64,000 nucleotides of DNA from Calocera cornea HHB12733 (Eukaryota; Basidiomycota; Dacrymycetes; Dacrymycetales; Dacrymycetaceae), in assembly GCA_001632435.1 (NCBI GenBank), contig KV423917.1, forward strand, positions 186,001 through 250,000, written 5' to 3'. Of this stretch, positions 34,117 through 47,620 are shown piece after piece. Numbering within the stretch: the stretch's first letter is position 1; every line of letters begins with the position of its first letter. The position numbers and the translations under genes are program-made. The notes under the pieces were generated by a model. The model worked only from the letters and a program-made list of their open reading frames with translations, was not told the origin of the DNA and did not search any database.

Positions 34117-37083
34117 ATGGACCCCATAAATGTATGAACTCTCTCCGCATCACTGCACAGTCTCACCGCCCTGCATTGTAGCCAGAGGCTGAAGCGGCCC
34201 CCCTACTGCCCGAGTCGGGCGACACGAGCCTTGAAGACAGCCGACCATGGGAACAGCCCGCGATAGAACGCAACTTCATCAATGACATACCTGCTTATAT
34301 CGGTAAAGGGGACAATTCCCCCGTATGGCCGTTGTTCAATGACAAGGCGAAGGAAGTGCATGAGACGATGATCGAGGGTTGGGACAAGAATATGGATGTC
34401 CTCCTTGTGTTTGTACGTCGGTGACTTATCTCAGTGGGAAATCGGTGGCTGACCTGCATGGTAGTCGGCTTTGTTCTCCGCGGTGGTTACTGCCTTCCTC
34501 GTGTTATCGATCGCGTTGCTATCCCCCGATACATCTCAGCAGGCTGTAGATGCACTCATGGTGATCTCGGCACAGCTCAGCGCCATCAATTCTGGCGGAT
34601 CGGCCCCCCCAGCATCGTATCAAGCGCCCGCCTTCGAGCCCTCAACAGCCTCGATAGGGATCAACGCGCTTTGGGTACTGAGCTTAACAATAAGCCTTTT
34701 CACCTCGGTGCTTGCAATGCTTGCGAAACAATGGCTACGAAACTACTCAGCCCACCTCTCCTCCGGACCGGCTCAGCAGGCGCGTCAACGCTACACGCGA
34801 TTTGACGGTATCCTCGTCTGGAACGTGCCGGCAATGGTGGACTCGCTACCCGTCCTCCTGCACATCGCCGTGTTCGTGTTTTTCACCGGCTTCCTCGTAT
34901 TCCTGTGGCCTTCAAGCGCCCTGTTGACCGCAATTCTGGCGATCTGGTGGATCGGGGGCGGGACAACGTATTTCCTTTTGGCGCTGGGCCCAATTATCTG
35001 GAGCAGCTGTCCCTACAAATCCCCGCTCACCACCGCAATCGAGTTCTGCACCAGTTTTCAGATTCCTGGGCGTCTCATCTACAGAGACTGCTTCAAGCCA
35101 TGGTGGAACCTTCCCCGACATGTGATATATCTGTGTTCCTACGCCAGATATTACATCCGAGGTCTATACTCCGTCTATCCCTGGCTGTCCTACCAAACCC
35201 AGAAATCGATTGACGACAATCAGCTATACATCGACTCATGCCTGATGGGATGGCTAGAAGCCAATTGTCTGGACCAGGATCACAAAGAAACCATTCTATG
35301 TGCATGTTTTGGCTGGAAGCAGCACGACATGGTGCCGGCCTTCCCCGTGGAGTTCTCCATGGCGGCAGCGCGTGCCATCTCGCGGCTCACTCAACCTGAG
35401 CTCGGCTTGGACGCTTTGGCCACCAAGTCATTGGCCACGGAGGCAGAGCAGCTTTTGGTGCGATTCGCCATCTTCAGCTCATACGGAAATGGCTTTGGAC
35501 GAGAGGGCTGGGAAACGCTGGGCAATCGGCCCTGGGCGAACATTTCATCCGCCAAGTCCGATGATAGTCGACTCACCCTCCTCTGCATGGGCGTTCTATT
35601 ATTTGCGGCTGGAAATCATCGTGAGTGGTGGAAGACAGAAAAGGAGAAGGTGACAGAGTTCTACTCTACGGCTCTCCCCGAATTCTGTAGGGCGCTCCAA
35701 ACCCACGACATCCCACTCTCCTCGCTTGGATGCTGGCTGCTTTTGGAGCATATGCGGTTGTTGCCGGCAGATCACTGGGCATGGACAGCAGTGCCTTCAG
35801 AAGAAGGCAACGAAAATCTAGCAGTGCCACTTCCGCCGTTCCAGCAACTCTTCAGCACTCTCCAACACCTAGTAGCTACTAGCAAAGGGCTTCCAGAGTG
35901 TGTCCTTGCGTCTATCCGATCGTTATGGGCTAGGAGGAAGTCAGAGGGAAGCACACCATTTACTTTCACTGTGTACAGCCCCCGTGGAATAGTCTACTAT
36001 GACTCTATCCCTCTCTTGAAGCAAGACACCACCTGGATTCGCCTCCTCAATCTATCCCTGCCTCGCGCGTCACGTACTGCAACGCTGTCTTACATTCTTC
36101 ATAACCCACAGACCCGGCAGTCTTACGATGGGGATGCTAGCGACGAGACGGAGAAGTATGCCTCCTCTACTATCTTTCAGCATATTATGGATAAGACGGG
36201 GATAGCAAATCTGCTGCACCCACGCCACGCTGGTCGACTTCCTAGCTTGGATGAGCTGAACCAGAACTACTCTCTCGAGCTTCGTATTTTAGACGAATGT
36301 CTCACCACGGGTCTGGGATGCGACACCGGCTACGATACCACTTCTATTGCACTACAGATTCTTGACTTACAGTCAGAGTATGTGCGAGACATCATCACAC
36401 CTGTACCAGCTATGGGACGGCGTTGGCCACTGTTCCGACAACCAGAGTACTCCCTTGTGGCAGACCCCGTATTCCACGATCTCGTTTGGCGTGCCCGAGA
36501 GTACCGAGATCCGAGAGCCGCCATCATTACAACTACGGTGGTTCTGGGCGTGGAGTTGACAACGAAGGATATGGCCGAGCACGGTGGAGAATGGGTTGAA
36601 CTAATCGTCGAGACAGGATGGCTAGATATGCTGGTCGAGTATGCCTATATGGATGCCTTCAGGACCAATGACGAACATTCCAAGGAGATGCAAGAAGCCA
36701 TCGCACGGTTTGGCTCCTCGCTCATTCCCCATCTAGTACCGCTTGCAAGAACTGTTGAGGAACATCCGCCCTCAGTGAAGATAGACGGATTCATGGAGCA
36801 AATGCGCAAGGCCACTGAATACGTTCCACCGCCTCCACAACTATCGCTACCTCGAGCATCACCGCCGTCCCGATCTCTGAATACAAGCACACCATCCAAA
36901 TGGGAACGGAAGGCACTGTTGAATCCGGGAACATGGCTTCGAACCCAAGTCAGCAGACGCGAGACGGATTTCGAGCTCGGTGCGGGTCTTACGACCCTCC
37001 CAGAAGGGGAAATCCAGCGCGACAAGTCAACTTCATACGAGACAGCGAACACGGTGCACACCGTGGAGCGTGATGAGGAATGA
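34117..37083 (+). CDS. DUF6535 membrane protein D4
   Basis: Exons 34117-34131 (15 nt, MDPIN), 34182-34412 and 34465-37083 give 954 aa. N-terminal box: SRPWEQPAIERNFINDIP, DNSPVWPLFNDKAKEVH and WDKNMDVLLVF. Four spans lie at about 83-102, 148-168, 213-230 and 235-261 (INALWVLSLTISLFTSVLAM; LLHIAVFVFFTGFLVFLWP). The soluble part has DSCLMGWLEANCLDQDHKET, SLGCWLLLEHMRLL, SYILHNPQ, REYRDPRAAIITT and TGWLDMLVEYAYMDAF. The short tail has a DFELG box. First of six plus-strand copies; function unknown. Confidence 0.88.
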
Positions 37084-37656
37084 TTGTATGAGAAAGTCCC
37101 GCTGCAGGGAGAGGTCTCAAGCATGGAACCACATCGTAACAATGGTAGGCAAGTGGCAACGTAGAGTAGCTGATACTTCTGTGGGAGGGCGTTGACGTGC
37201 AGCACGACCTCGGAAGCTAGGCTGATCTAGTGAAGAAGCTGATGGGGTGAGCGAGAGAAGGCCTGCATTTCCTATTCAGGTTGCTACAGTGGCGGCAAAA
37301 AGTACTGTACAGTATTGCACACACGCGTCCCGCAGGGTCCTCATGTCATGTACGTCGCGACACCGGCTGTTGCCTGTTGTCTTCCACAGGCCGGGCTTCT
37401 GTCCGAATCTAGATAGTGTTTTAATGGGAAATGACGTGGACCGGCTTGAGATGAAGTGTGCTAAGTTTGAATGAAAAGTGATAGGGAGCAAAGGAAGGAA
37501 ACATGACTGGGAGTGCACGGGCCGCCTGGGCCCACTGACTGCGCTATCTACCCCGTGACCAAATCAGTTTCTCACTGCTCCCCTACTTATAAAATGAGCT
37601 GCTTTTGACGCCAGAGGAGAGGCAGACATCCTACCAGTCCGCCCCACTTGACTCTA
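37084..37656. other. region between D4 and the transposase relic
   Basis: 573 bp. A segment starting near 37286 (ctacagtggcggcaaaaag) resembles the end of a Tc1/mariner element, but I find no matching inverted copy downstream. A good TATA-like box (ttataaaa) at 37587-37594 lies 63 nt before the transposase ATG. Confidence 0.4.
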
Positions 37657-38711
37657 ATGCCTAAAGTTCCTTCCACTCCCACGAGGGAGCGTCGCCAGCC
37701 CTACACCAAGCTCACCCCTGTCCAGCGGGCTTGAGCAGTCACTTACCACGAATGTGGCCTCAACTCTGTCGAAATTGCTGTCAAGATCAGTGTGCACTCT
37801 TCCACGGTCCACCGCACCATCAAGAAGTATGGGGAAACCCTCAAGTTCTATGAGTCCACACCAGTTTCTGGTCGCCCACCCGCATTCAGTGCCCGTGACC
37901 TCCATCGCATGGTCCGCTACATTGAATCTGGCAAGGCTCGAGATGCAACCGACCTTCGCCAGCAGATTGCCCTGCTTGGGCTGAGACAACTGTCCGGAAG
38001 GCTCTCCGTGACGAAGGACTGTTTGGTCGAGTCCGCTGGGCCAAACCATTCCTTGCCGATCGACACATCGCCTTCCGAAACTGGTGGGCCGGACGCCTCC
38101 AGCATTGGGGCCGGAACGAGTTTGGCCGGATGATGTACTCGGACGAGAGCAAGCTCAACTTGTTTGGGTTGGATGGGTGTCGCTACTGCCGGAGGAGGGT
38201 GGGGATGGACCAGGCGTTGCTGCCTCAGAATGTGAGGAAGACGTGGAAGCATGGCGGGGGGAGTGTCATGGTGTGGGGATGGATCACACCCTGGGGTACC
38301 GGACGCCTCTTCCGAATCAACGGACGGATCAAGGCCACGGACTGCATCGAGATCCTCAAGACCGCCTACCTGGGCACTCTTGCCCACTTTGGAAAGGTGC
38401 ACGAGGAAGTCATCTTCCAGCAGGACAACGCTCTGATCCACAAGGCAAAGGTCACGGTCCGCTGGATGAAGCAAGAAGGCATCGTCGACTTGCCTTGGCC
38501 TGCCTGCTCGCCAGACATGAACCCAATTGAGAATGCTTGGAACGAGCTCAACCGTCGCCTCCGGAACAGGACACTCCTGCCAACTAACAAGGGTCACCTG
38601 TGGGAGATGCTACAGGAGGAATGGGCGAACCTCTCGATCGACTACATCCACAAGCTGTACGACTCCATCCCTCGACGCATTGTTGCTCTCCAGGATGCCA
38701 AAGGGCTCTGA
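37657..38711 (+). pseudogene. Tc1/mariner-type transposase, decayed
   Basis: About 350 codons from MPKVPSTPTRERRQ to LQDAKGL. An N-terminal helix-turn-helix is readable (ECGLNSVEIAVKISVHSSTV; SGRPPAF), then the DDE catalytic region: YSDESKLNLF, FQQDNALIHKAK and PDMNPIENAW, a DD34E-type triad typical of Tc1. It is broken by an in-frame TGA near 37732 (CGA to TGA is the simplest change) and by a one-base frameshift near 37978, after which the frame stays open to the stop. Terminal inverted repeats and a TA duplication were not found. It is recent but inactive, and sits between D4 and D5. Confidence 0.88.
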
Positions 38712-39233
38712 ACGAAGTACTAAAGGTGCCAGTAGATACACCGCCCCAAAATGTTCCTCTCTTCTTGAGTAGTCGCCAGAAAATGTGATGCCAGAAACCC
38801 CACGAGAGCAGCAAGACGAGGTGACGAGGTGACTGACATGAGGAGCAACGCGTCGCTGGTCAGGGCTGTGTGTAATACTTTATGCCGCGACTGTAGTCAT
38901 GGAAGCGAATATGGAAATCCGGATTATAGCAGAACTACAGTACTGCGTCGTCAGCAAGACGAGAGTCGAGTGAGGCTGTGCGTTGTCACTGGCCTCTCCT
39001 GCTTCGCTGCCATCGATGGGCAAGATGCTTCCGTGATAACCACGGTTGCGAGCCTAGCCAGTGCTAAATAGGGGCAGGAGACATTGCACCGCTAGGCCAT
39101 GAGTATATACGGAAGCCGGCGCCAATACTGAGCTGTTGTCATTCTATCATCCTTGCGCTCTGACCGTTCTACCTACAAACCCGAAAGGCACTCCTGACAT
39201 CGACTGTACAGCATACAGAGAATCAAAACGGTC
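38712..39233. other. region between the transposase relic and D5
   Basis: 522 bp holding the rest of the element (boundary unclear) and the D5 promoter. A TATATA motif at 39104-39109 lies 125 nt before the D5 ATG. Confidence 0.4.
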
Positions 39234-42200
39234 ATGGAGGCCGACGTAAGAAAATCTCTCATCTCAACGGAGGAATCTGATCGGCATACGTTATGTAGCG
39301 GAACCCCTCTTCGCCATCTTTACTCTCCAAGGCGAACACTTGTCCATCTCCGATCGAGCAAAGCCGTCCATGGGAACAGCCTGCCGTGGAGCGGAACTTC
39401 GTCAACGACATCCCCGTCTACGTTGGCAAGGGCGAGGATTCTCCCCTGTGGCCGTTGTACAACAGAAAGGCGACCGAAATACATGAGAAGCTCATCGACG
39501 CCTGGGACAAGAACATGGATGTGCTCCTAGTATTTGTACGTCTGTTTTCCTATCACCGTGAAACAAACGCTGACATCCAAGACAGTCCGCCTTGTTTTCC
39601 GCCGTAGTAACCGCTTTCTTGGTGCTGTCAATTACACTTTTATCTCCCGACAAAGCGCAACAAGCTGTCGACGCGCTCACTGCCATTTCCGCCCAGATCA
39701 GTGCTCTCAATGCCCCAGGATCCTCCCCACTGTCTTCATATCAAGCCCCCGCTTCTTTCACTCCCGACGCGAGTGCAGTAGGTATCAACATTCTTTGGGC
39801 AATCAGCTTGACAATCAGTCTGTTTACCTCAGTTCTTGCAATGCTATCCAAACAATGGCTTCACAACTACACAGCTGCGCTGTCCTCGGCACCGGCAGCG
39901 CAGGCCCGACAACGATGCACGAGGTTCGAGGGGTTTCGTTCCTGGAACGTTCAAGGCATCATCGAGTCACTTCCAGTTCTCCTCCACATCTCTGTCTTTA
40001 TCTTTCTCGTTGGACTTCTGCTCTTCCTTTGGCCGTCCAGCACCATCTTGACGGCGTTGATGGCAACAATATGGATCGGTGGCGCAGCGGGATATTTCTT
40101 CTTGGCTCTAGGACCCGTGGTCTGGACGAACTGCCCTTATAAATCTCCGCTCACCTCCCTCCTGGAATTCGCAACAAGCTTCCGCATCATGGTGGCCCGT
40201 GATACTTCGACCGAGACATCAGCGCGGACACTCTCCGGTCTATACAAGCTAGCAAAATCCGCCTGGCCTAGTATTGTTTCAATCCACCCATGGCTTTCGA
40301 TAAGAAGTCATAATTCGATCGTTCGCAACGAATCGAATATCGATTCGGTCCTCGTTGGTTGGCTGGAACGTAATTGCACAGATCAATCCGAGAAGGAAGC
40401 AATTCTCTGCGCGTGCTTTGGATGGAAACCTGAAGAAACCACCTTCCGCGTTCGGGACAACTTCCCTCGTGTCGCGGCTCAGGCTATCGATCGTCTGCTG
40501 AACCGCGACCTGGGACTCGCTGACTGCCTAGCGAACCAGCCTACTGCATTGGATGCGGAACCTCTTCTTATGCGCATGGCGATATACTCGACATATTGCA
40601 GAGGGCATAATCTCAGTAGATATTCGAGACTGCAGCGGATAAACCTGAGCACCTGGCCATGGGCGGATGCAGCAGGCATCATATCAACAGACCTAACGGA
40701 CAGCCTCAAGACCACGTCGTGTCTGGGAACATTATTATTCATCGCCGGAAACTTGTCCTGGTTCTACGGTGCCGACCTTTCCGAAGGTACACAAGCAGAG
40801 AAGGCGGCGAGCCTGGAGAATCTGGGAGGATTGTACCGTACGGCGGTGGCAGAATTCTGCCGCGTTTTCGAGACACCAACCGCAGAAATATCCCTGGCTG
40901 GGTGTTGGCTCCTTCTGGAGCATTTACGCTCTCTTGGTACACGAGTACCGATGAGATACAGCGACACGCTGACACCGGTACACCAGCTTCTCCTTCCCGC
41001 CATCGAACGGTTGGTGGCAACTACCAAAGGTCTTCCAGATTGTATCGTTGCCTCAGCGCGAGATACGTGGGCCCGACTCAACTGGGACTTTGCGCCGAAT
41101 GATCGTGATCTATACATTGACTCGTTACCGGCATGGCAACATCGCAGCTCGTGGATCCATCTCTTGGAGCCGGGCAGCATCACTCCGTCGCAGCGTATTG
41201 CTGCTATTTCATACATCATTCACAATTCGGATGACGAAAACGACCCCGATCATGAGACGTTCCCCTCCCTTATCGCCTTCCAGCAGATAATGAACCAGTT
41301 ACGGAGCAACGGACTTTTCTATCCCCAGCACACTGGCCCACTCCTCAACACCGAACAACTCAACCTCGCCCACCCAGTCGCCGTGAGCATGGCGCAGGAA
41401 TGCCTCAAAGCGGTCATGGAGTCTGACGCATGGAGCCACGTCGAGTGGAGAGATATGCTGGATGCATTACAGCTCTTTGATTTCAGCTCGGATATCTTCC
41501 GACAAATATTTGCGCCCAACAAGAGCTTTCCCTCCAGCTTCCGCAGGTCATTCCATGAACAGCACGGTTTGCTTTTCGACTTGATTCGTTGCGGTCGACA
41601 ATACCACGATCCCAAGGCCGCCATTATCAGTACGGTCCTGGCTTTGAATGCGAACCCATTCAGCCTAATGTTCCCCTGGCTGATGCACGCAAAGTGGGTA
41701 ACCCAAGACGTTTTGAGGAGCGGATGGCTCGATATGCTGGTCGAATACGCCTACGTGGACGTGTTTCAAGCGGATGTGGAAAAATGCGAGATGATGCAGC
41801 TGGCTATCTTGGAATTCTCCCATGCACTTGTACCCCATCTCGGGAAGCTGGCTCAGCTCGTGGAAGACTATCCGCCGGTCACCAAGATAGCGGGCTTTGA
41901 GGAATGCATGCGGCGGGCTGCAGAGTACACTCCTCAGGAAGAAGCATCCTTGACACCTACGACACCATACAGCTGGCAGCAAAGCAATAGACATCCAGGA
42001 CTGCTCCACTGTCGGGGAAACCGTGGAAGGAGAGCAGAACCAGATGTGGAGCTGGGCGCCGCGGTGGATAGTGGCAATATGGAACCACACAACGAGACGA
42101 AGGACACTTCGGTTTTGGACGAGAAATCAGAGCAGGCTCGTGCATTGCAGCATGATAAGACATCACAGCGGGGGGAGACGTCGATACAACATTGGGTCGC

Positions 42201-42306
42201 GAGGAATGAGCAAGTATCGAGAGGTGATCAAGTACCTCGGCTCCCCAGGCCGGGTGCGGAGCGCGAGCCGACAGCTGTAGAGACGACCGGTGCCGTGCGG
42301 GCATGA
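39234..42306 (+). CDS. DUF6535 membrane protein D5
   Basis: Exons 39234-39245 (12 nt, MEAD), 39299-39535 and 39586-42306 give 989 aa. N-terminal box: SRPWEQPAVERNFVNDIP, SPLWPLYNRKATEIH and WDKNMDVLLVF. Four spans start near residues 84, 148, 213 and 235 (INILWAISLTISLFTSVLAM; YFFLALGPVVWTNCP). Conserved blocks: DSVLVGWLERNCTDQSEKE, SLAGCWLLLEHLRSL, SYIIHNSDDEN, SGWLDMLVEYAYVDVFQ and PPVTKIAGFEECMRRAAEY. The tail is long and charged, with DVELG followed by Glu/Gln/Arg-rich disorder. The open frame shows no decay despite the transposon next door. Confidence 0.88.
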
Positions 42307-43218
42307 ACACAGCATGCAACCGCGTCCAGGACGGTACATTATAGAGCGAAGTGGATTGGGTGTATGGGAGTTCTTAGATTATCACTGTAATGATCCAGAA
42401 GATAGATGGACACAATCGCTGACGTAGGTATGCCGACTACGTCGTCCTGAGCCGTTCTGGCAAGATGAGGACAGAACGGCCCGCCTTCAGCCTTCTTTGT
42501 GTACGGTGTCTCATATCATACGGACCAACCTCTTTTGATCCTGTATGCTACTCATGCTATGAGCCGGGCACTGGACGGTGGATGGAAGGAAGAGGAGGAG
42601 GCGATAAGGTTGGGCTCTCGTGCGGATCCCATCCAACATGCACCATCCGCCCGCGTTAGTATACGGACCACCATTGGTCCACACTGCAACAAACAGTCGC
42701 CGTCGGCTCACCAACACCTCTGGAGTGTCACTAACGAGTGTTGTCCTACTGGACATCTCAGTACGATGATACGTAGAGGAGGGCAGATGAGACGTACCTG
42801 TTCAAGCAACGAGCCCAAGACGTGACCCTCACGACCCTCACGACCCATCCTCCTCCTCTGCCTCCTCATCCATCTAAGCATCTATCCCGCATCAAAATCT
42901 CGAGCCCATTGGACACGTACGATGCGACAGGCTAGGAGTGCATGTTGGAAAGCGGCTAGAGGTGGAGTGCGTCGCGGAGACTGAGGTCAGGGCGGATTGA
43001 ATGGAGCGAAGCTGCGACACGCGTCTATAGGCCGGCGTTGCTGATACATCACAACGAGGCTGTGGACGGTCCCATGGTTAGTTCGTTTAGTCCTTCAGTC
43101 CTTAGAGGTACTGGAGTCACATAACAGACGTCTATTCCCCACTGGACAACTCCACCCTCTACACTAGCGAGCCTTATATCTCAGTCGTTATAAGCTTCCT
43201 GAAGGGCCTGAAGGTGCT
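42307..43218. other. 912-bp intergenic region between D5 and D6
   Basis: No gene supported. Open frames at 42465-42825 have no family features. A TATA-like ttatatc at 43174-43180 lies 39 nt before the D6 ATG, probably close to the transcription start. Confidence 0.4.
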
Positions 43219-46203
43219 ATGGACACTGCGAATGTATGCACTGTTGTCAAAATCCAGATACATGTGACGGCTTATACTGTCTGACTCTAGGACGAAGTGA
43301 ATGCCAACGCATCGTCATTGAGGCCAGAGGAAGATTGTCCGAGTTGGGTAGAAAGCCGCCCGTGGGAAGAGCCCGCAGTCGAGCGCAATTTCGTCAACGA
43401 CATCCCGGCTTACATCGGGAAGGGCGACAACTCTCCAGTATGGCCTCTGTACAATGACAAGGCGAAGGAGATTCATGGGAAGCTGATCGAGGGTTGGGAT
43501 AAGGATATGGATGTCCTTCTCGTCTTCGTGCGTCCAACGTCTTTCACGACATGAATTTGTCATTGACCACACGTTCAGTCGGCATTGTTTTCGGCTGTAG
43601 TAACTGCATTCATCGTGTTATCCGTTGCCATGCTGTCACCCGATCCGTCCCAGCAAGCCGTTGATGCGCTCACGGTGATATCGGCGCAGCTCAGCGCGCT
43701 CAGCGCGCTCAATGCACCACGATCGGCACCACCCGTCTCGTATCAAGCTTCCGCATTCGTACCGTCGACAAGTTCGGTGGGAATCAACGTGCTCTGGGCT
43801 CTCAGTCTAACGATCAGCCTATTTACCGCTGTCCTTGCGATGCTCGCCAAACAATGGCTTCGGAACTATGCATCCGATCTGTCCTCCGCCCCAGCAGAAC
43901 AGGCACGTCAGCGCTATACCCGCTTTGAGGGAGTTCTCGCGTGGAACATCCCGGCGATCGTCACCTCCTTGCCGATTTTTCTGCACATTGCAGTCTTCGC
44001 CTTCCTCATCGGCTTACTGGTATTCCTGTGGCCGTCGAGTACTGTGCTAACTGCGACGATGGCAACGATCTGGCTTGCCGGAGCAGCGGCTTATTTCTTC
44101 TTCGCACTGGGACCGGTCATTTGGACGAATTGCCCCTACACGTCTCCACTCACTTATGCCTTGGAGTTCTGTACGAGTCTTCGCCTTCAAACGTCCAGCA
44201 GAACACGGGAGTTATTGATGCTACTGGCATCCCTCGAAGAAGGTAAACCTTGGTGGAATCTCCCAGGGAATGCGCTACGCTTATGTCGATTTGCGAGCGC
44301 CCACGTTTGCGGAAGATTCTATGTGGACTATCCCTGGCTAGCCCAACGAGCCAAACGCGAAACGAACGGCGAGCAACAGCTTATCGATTCCGGTCTGATG
44401 GGATGGCTGGAGCGTATCTGTACCGACCAGAGCGAGAAGGAGACGGTTCTCTGCGCCAGCTTTGGCTGGGAGCCGCATAAGATATTCGGCAAATTTCAGC
44501 ACAACTTTGCGCTTACCGCGGCTCGTGCGGTAGCGCGGCTCATTCAACCCGAATTGGGGTATCCGGACTGCTTCGGAGGCGAGCTAAGCCCATCCGATGT
44601 TGAGCACCTGCTCGTGCGCTTGGCAATCTATACAAAATACGGCGAAGGGTTCGGCAGGGACCTAGGGTGGGAAGCACTGTGCGAGCGGTCGTGGACTGAC
44701 TTGTCCGCAGCAAAGGGAGAAGACATTCGGAGCACCTTGCTACGCATGGGTGCTCTACTGTTTACCGCCAGCAATCATCGCGGGTGGTGGTACACAGTGG
44801 AAGAAGCACGGTTGGAACAGATGTACGATACCGTATTACCTGAGTTCTGCCGAGCATTCACGACACCAGGCGCCCAAATCTCTCTCCTTGGTTGTTGGCT
44901 GCTACTGCAGCATCTGGGCATAGGAGTGTCAAATTACGACCCTTCCGACGCACGAGTAATGCCATCATGTCAGCAATTCTCGGAAACCTTGCAATGTCTT
45001 GTGGCGACCAGCGAAGATATTCCGAGTGTCTTCCTCGATTCTGTCAAGTTGTTATGGTGCCCTCACGCTCCGACAATCCGGATCACCGAAGTGGTTTACG
45101 ATAACGGATCCATCCCTACGGACTTTTGCCCAATACTCGGATCGGGGATTTCTTGGCTCGAGGCTCTCAAGCGGTGCCCGCATGGTAGCGAGCGCCTTGC
45201 GCTCATGTCATACATCATTCATAACTCGCATGCTATCCTCAAGGACGGGCACTTCAAGACGGAAGAAGCCGGCGAAAGGGTCGAGGCCGTGGAACAGAGC
45301 GACACTCGTTCCGCCCTTGTACTCTATATCCTGGAGACACCCGGACTAAAAGCCGCCATCTATCCTCAGCGCATTGGCCGACTCCCCAGTACGGAAGACC
45401 TGAAAGCATCCTACTCGTTGGAGCTTCGGATATTGGAAGTATGTATACTAGAAGAAGACCCTTCACTGCCGCGAGCTCTCTGGACGACCGCTTTCTCAGC
45501 AGGGCAGCTTTTTCCACCCGACTCCGAAATCTTTCGATTTGTCACCTCTCGACTCACGGACATCGGCTTTGATCGGTCACCGCAGGATCTGCTGGTGACA
45601 AGCGATGTGTTTGCCGAGCTCATACGCTGCGCCCGTTGTTACAGAGATTCGAGAACAGCATTGCTGACCACTCAATTGGTCAAGAACACCTGTGTCAGAC
45701 GAAGGGAACCACAGCGCACCGATCCTGACCATGGGCAGCCGGAATGGGGCGAGCTGCTCATGAGGACTGGCTGGCTGGATATGCTCGTCGAATATGCATA
45801 CACGGATGTGCTTCGACTTGACAGCGACAAATGCAGCATTCTGCAAGAAGCGATTGTGAATCAGGGAGAGTGCCTGGTTCCCTACTTGGGTCCTCTTGCC
45901 AAGGTTTGGCAGGAATATCCATGCCCAATCAACAATGCTTCTTTCGAGGACCTCATGCAACGGGCGGCGGAGTACACGCCTCCTCTGAACCATCGATCTT
46001 CTCCAGCACACGTCTCAAGGTGGCGGGGCAAGACGGTAGTTGAGCGTCGACGATTGCTGAAACTCTCTACAATATCCGCAGAAGTAGATGTGGAACACAG
46101 TACTCCGGTGTCACTGGATGGAAGCACAGAGGAGGACCCAGAGACGCTGCTCGCGGTCGCCACCTCTCCAAGGAGGAAGAGTGTCATCAGGAACATGCGT
46201 TGA
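43219..46203 (+). CDS. DUF6535 membrane protein D6
   Basis: Exons 43219-43233 (15 nt, MDTAN), 43291-43527 and 43579-46203 give 958 aa. N-terminal box: SRPWEEPAVERNFVNDIP and DNSPVWPLYNDKAKEIH. Four spans start near 85, 152, 217 and 239 (INVLWALSLTISLFTAVLAM; FLHIAVFAFLIGLLVFLWP). Soluble blocks: DSGLMGWLERICTDQSEKET, SLLGCWLLLQHLG, SYIIHNSHA, RTGWLDMLVEYAYTDVLR and CLVPYLGPLAKVW. The tail is short and basic, with a DVEHS variant of the C-terminal box. Closest in layout to D4 and D5. Confidence 0.88.
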
Positions 46204-47149
46204 AGAAGGGCGAAGCTGCGCACCGCAAAGACTCGACGCTGAAAGTTGGGAACTCACAAGAGAGTGGACCCGCAGCGCTGGATCAAGCCCTCGCGATGAA
46301 GGAGCAGATGTCTGTAGTTTGTGGACCAACGCCCGCTGAGAGGTCATCGGACCAAGGCGCCACTAATAATCAATAACAGGGTTGCAGGCAGGAAGGTGAC
46401 AGGAATACAGCATGGACACGGAAGACATTGAATACAAACAAAGACAATCTTGTACAGGACCAAGTTTGTCGTGGATGGGTTGTAGTTGGCCACTACAATA
46501 GTGATGCTGTGCGACCGTGCACCACTGGGTTCACGCGTCGATATGTGATTGACCATAGGAACCTTTCCTATGATCGGTAGCGCATATACATAGAACAATA
46601 CTGAAGCAAGACGGTACCGTCACTCCTGTACGCTCCAGTGACTCTCCTCATCGCTTGAGTGTGTGCGCCGTGCCGGTGGGAGTATATGCACACAGAAAAA
46701 ACCACCATACGATGTTCTTGGCACATTTAGTTTCGTTGGAATGCCTTCTAGCAGCTTGAGGAACACGTCGATTCGGCTCGCACTCAATTGAAAAGATGAA
46801 AACGGCACAGGCCAGATATATACCGGGACGCAGGCGCGCAGCAGTGTACACACCTGTCGACAGCTCATGTGCGCTGTTTTGTGCTCATCCGTTAGCTAGG
46901 TCATGAACCCATACAGCCATGTCGCATGTCGACTGTGGAATGCTGCGGGTAAGGAATGCATGAACGCGCTTGCCCGACACAGGTACTGCCTGGGTGGAGC
47001 CTTGCCAACAGTAGCGTGCCATGGATATAATATGCGTAGCGTACGGTACACGTTCTTATATTCCTCCCACGGGTACGGGGGGCGTCAGTCGACGACTCGA
47101 GCCGCACGCTATACAGCACAGACGAAGCTCTGTCATCCCAAGTCAGCAT
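46204..47149. other. intergenic region downstream of D6
   Basis: 946 bp, 3' UTR side of D6. Short frames on both strands are unsupported. No repeat or RNA gene seen. Confidence 0.35.
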
Positions 47150-47620
47150 CTGCACATTGGCATCACGACTCGAACAAGGCGCACCTGTCAAGGACCAGGG
47201 CCTCGACGGCCTTCGCCTCCCTTCGCCTTCCATTCCTACTCGCTTCCACCCTCCTCCAGCTCGCTCTCCCCAAAGATCCTGATGTCTGTAGCGGGATTGG
47301 GCTTGGGCGGCCGATCGGCTTCACCCCAGCAGTGCAGGAAGAGGTGGGGGAAGAGAGGAAGGACAGTTTGGCTTCCGCATGGATGGTGTGCGGCCTGGAG
47401 GGAAGAGGACCCCACTTGGTAGAGTGACCCCCGGTCACCCCCACTTTCAGGCTCATCATAAGTATACAATAGTCTCCATTTAGCAGTATGAAGCGAGTTT
47501 GCCAGCGCACTGAGAAAGTTCCTGGTGCGATGACATATGGTAATATGTCCGCTGGAATGATTATCAGGACCTGCATCAGAGGTCCACACGGCAGCGTTTA
47601 CTTATTACCTAAGTCTCACC
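47150..47620 (-). pseudogene. stub of the Pex14-like gene, copy after D6
   Basis: On the plus strand 47170-47235 (gcgcacctgtcaaggaccag and onward) aligns with 63253-63320, the C-terminal coding end of the open Pex14-like gene. Then 47425-47610 resembles 52870-53050, the sequence beyond the N-terminal side of the next relic (shared tttgccagcgca and cacccccggt-like pieces). The whole middle of the gene is missing, so this looks like a copy that lost most of its body by deletion. Confidence 0.5.

Noticed and set aside
37286..37330. left terminal inverted repeat of the Tc1-like element
   Set aside because: The sequence looks like a transposon end, but I could not find a matching inverted copy after the transposase or a clean TA duplication.
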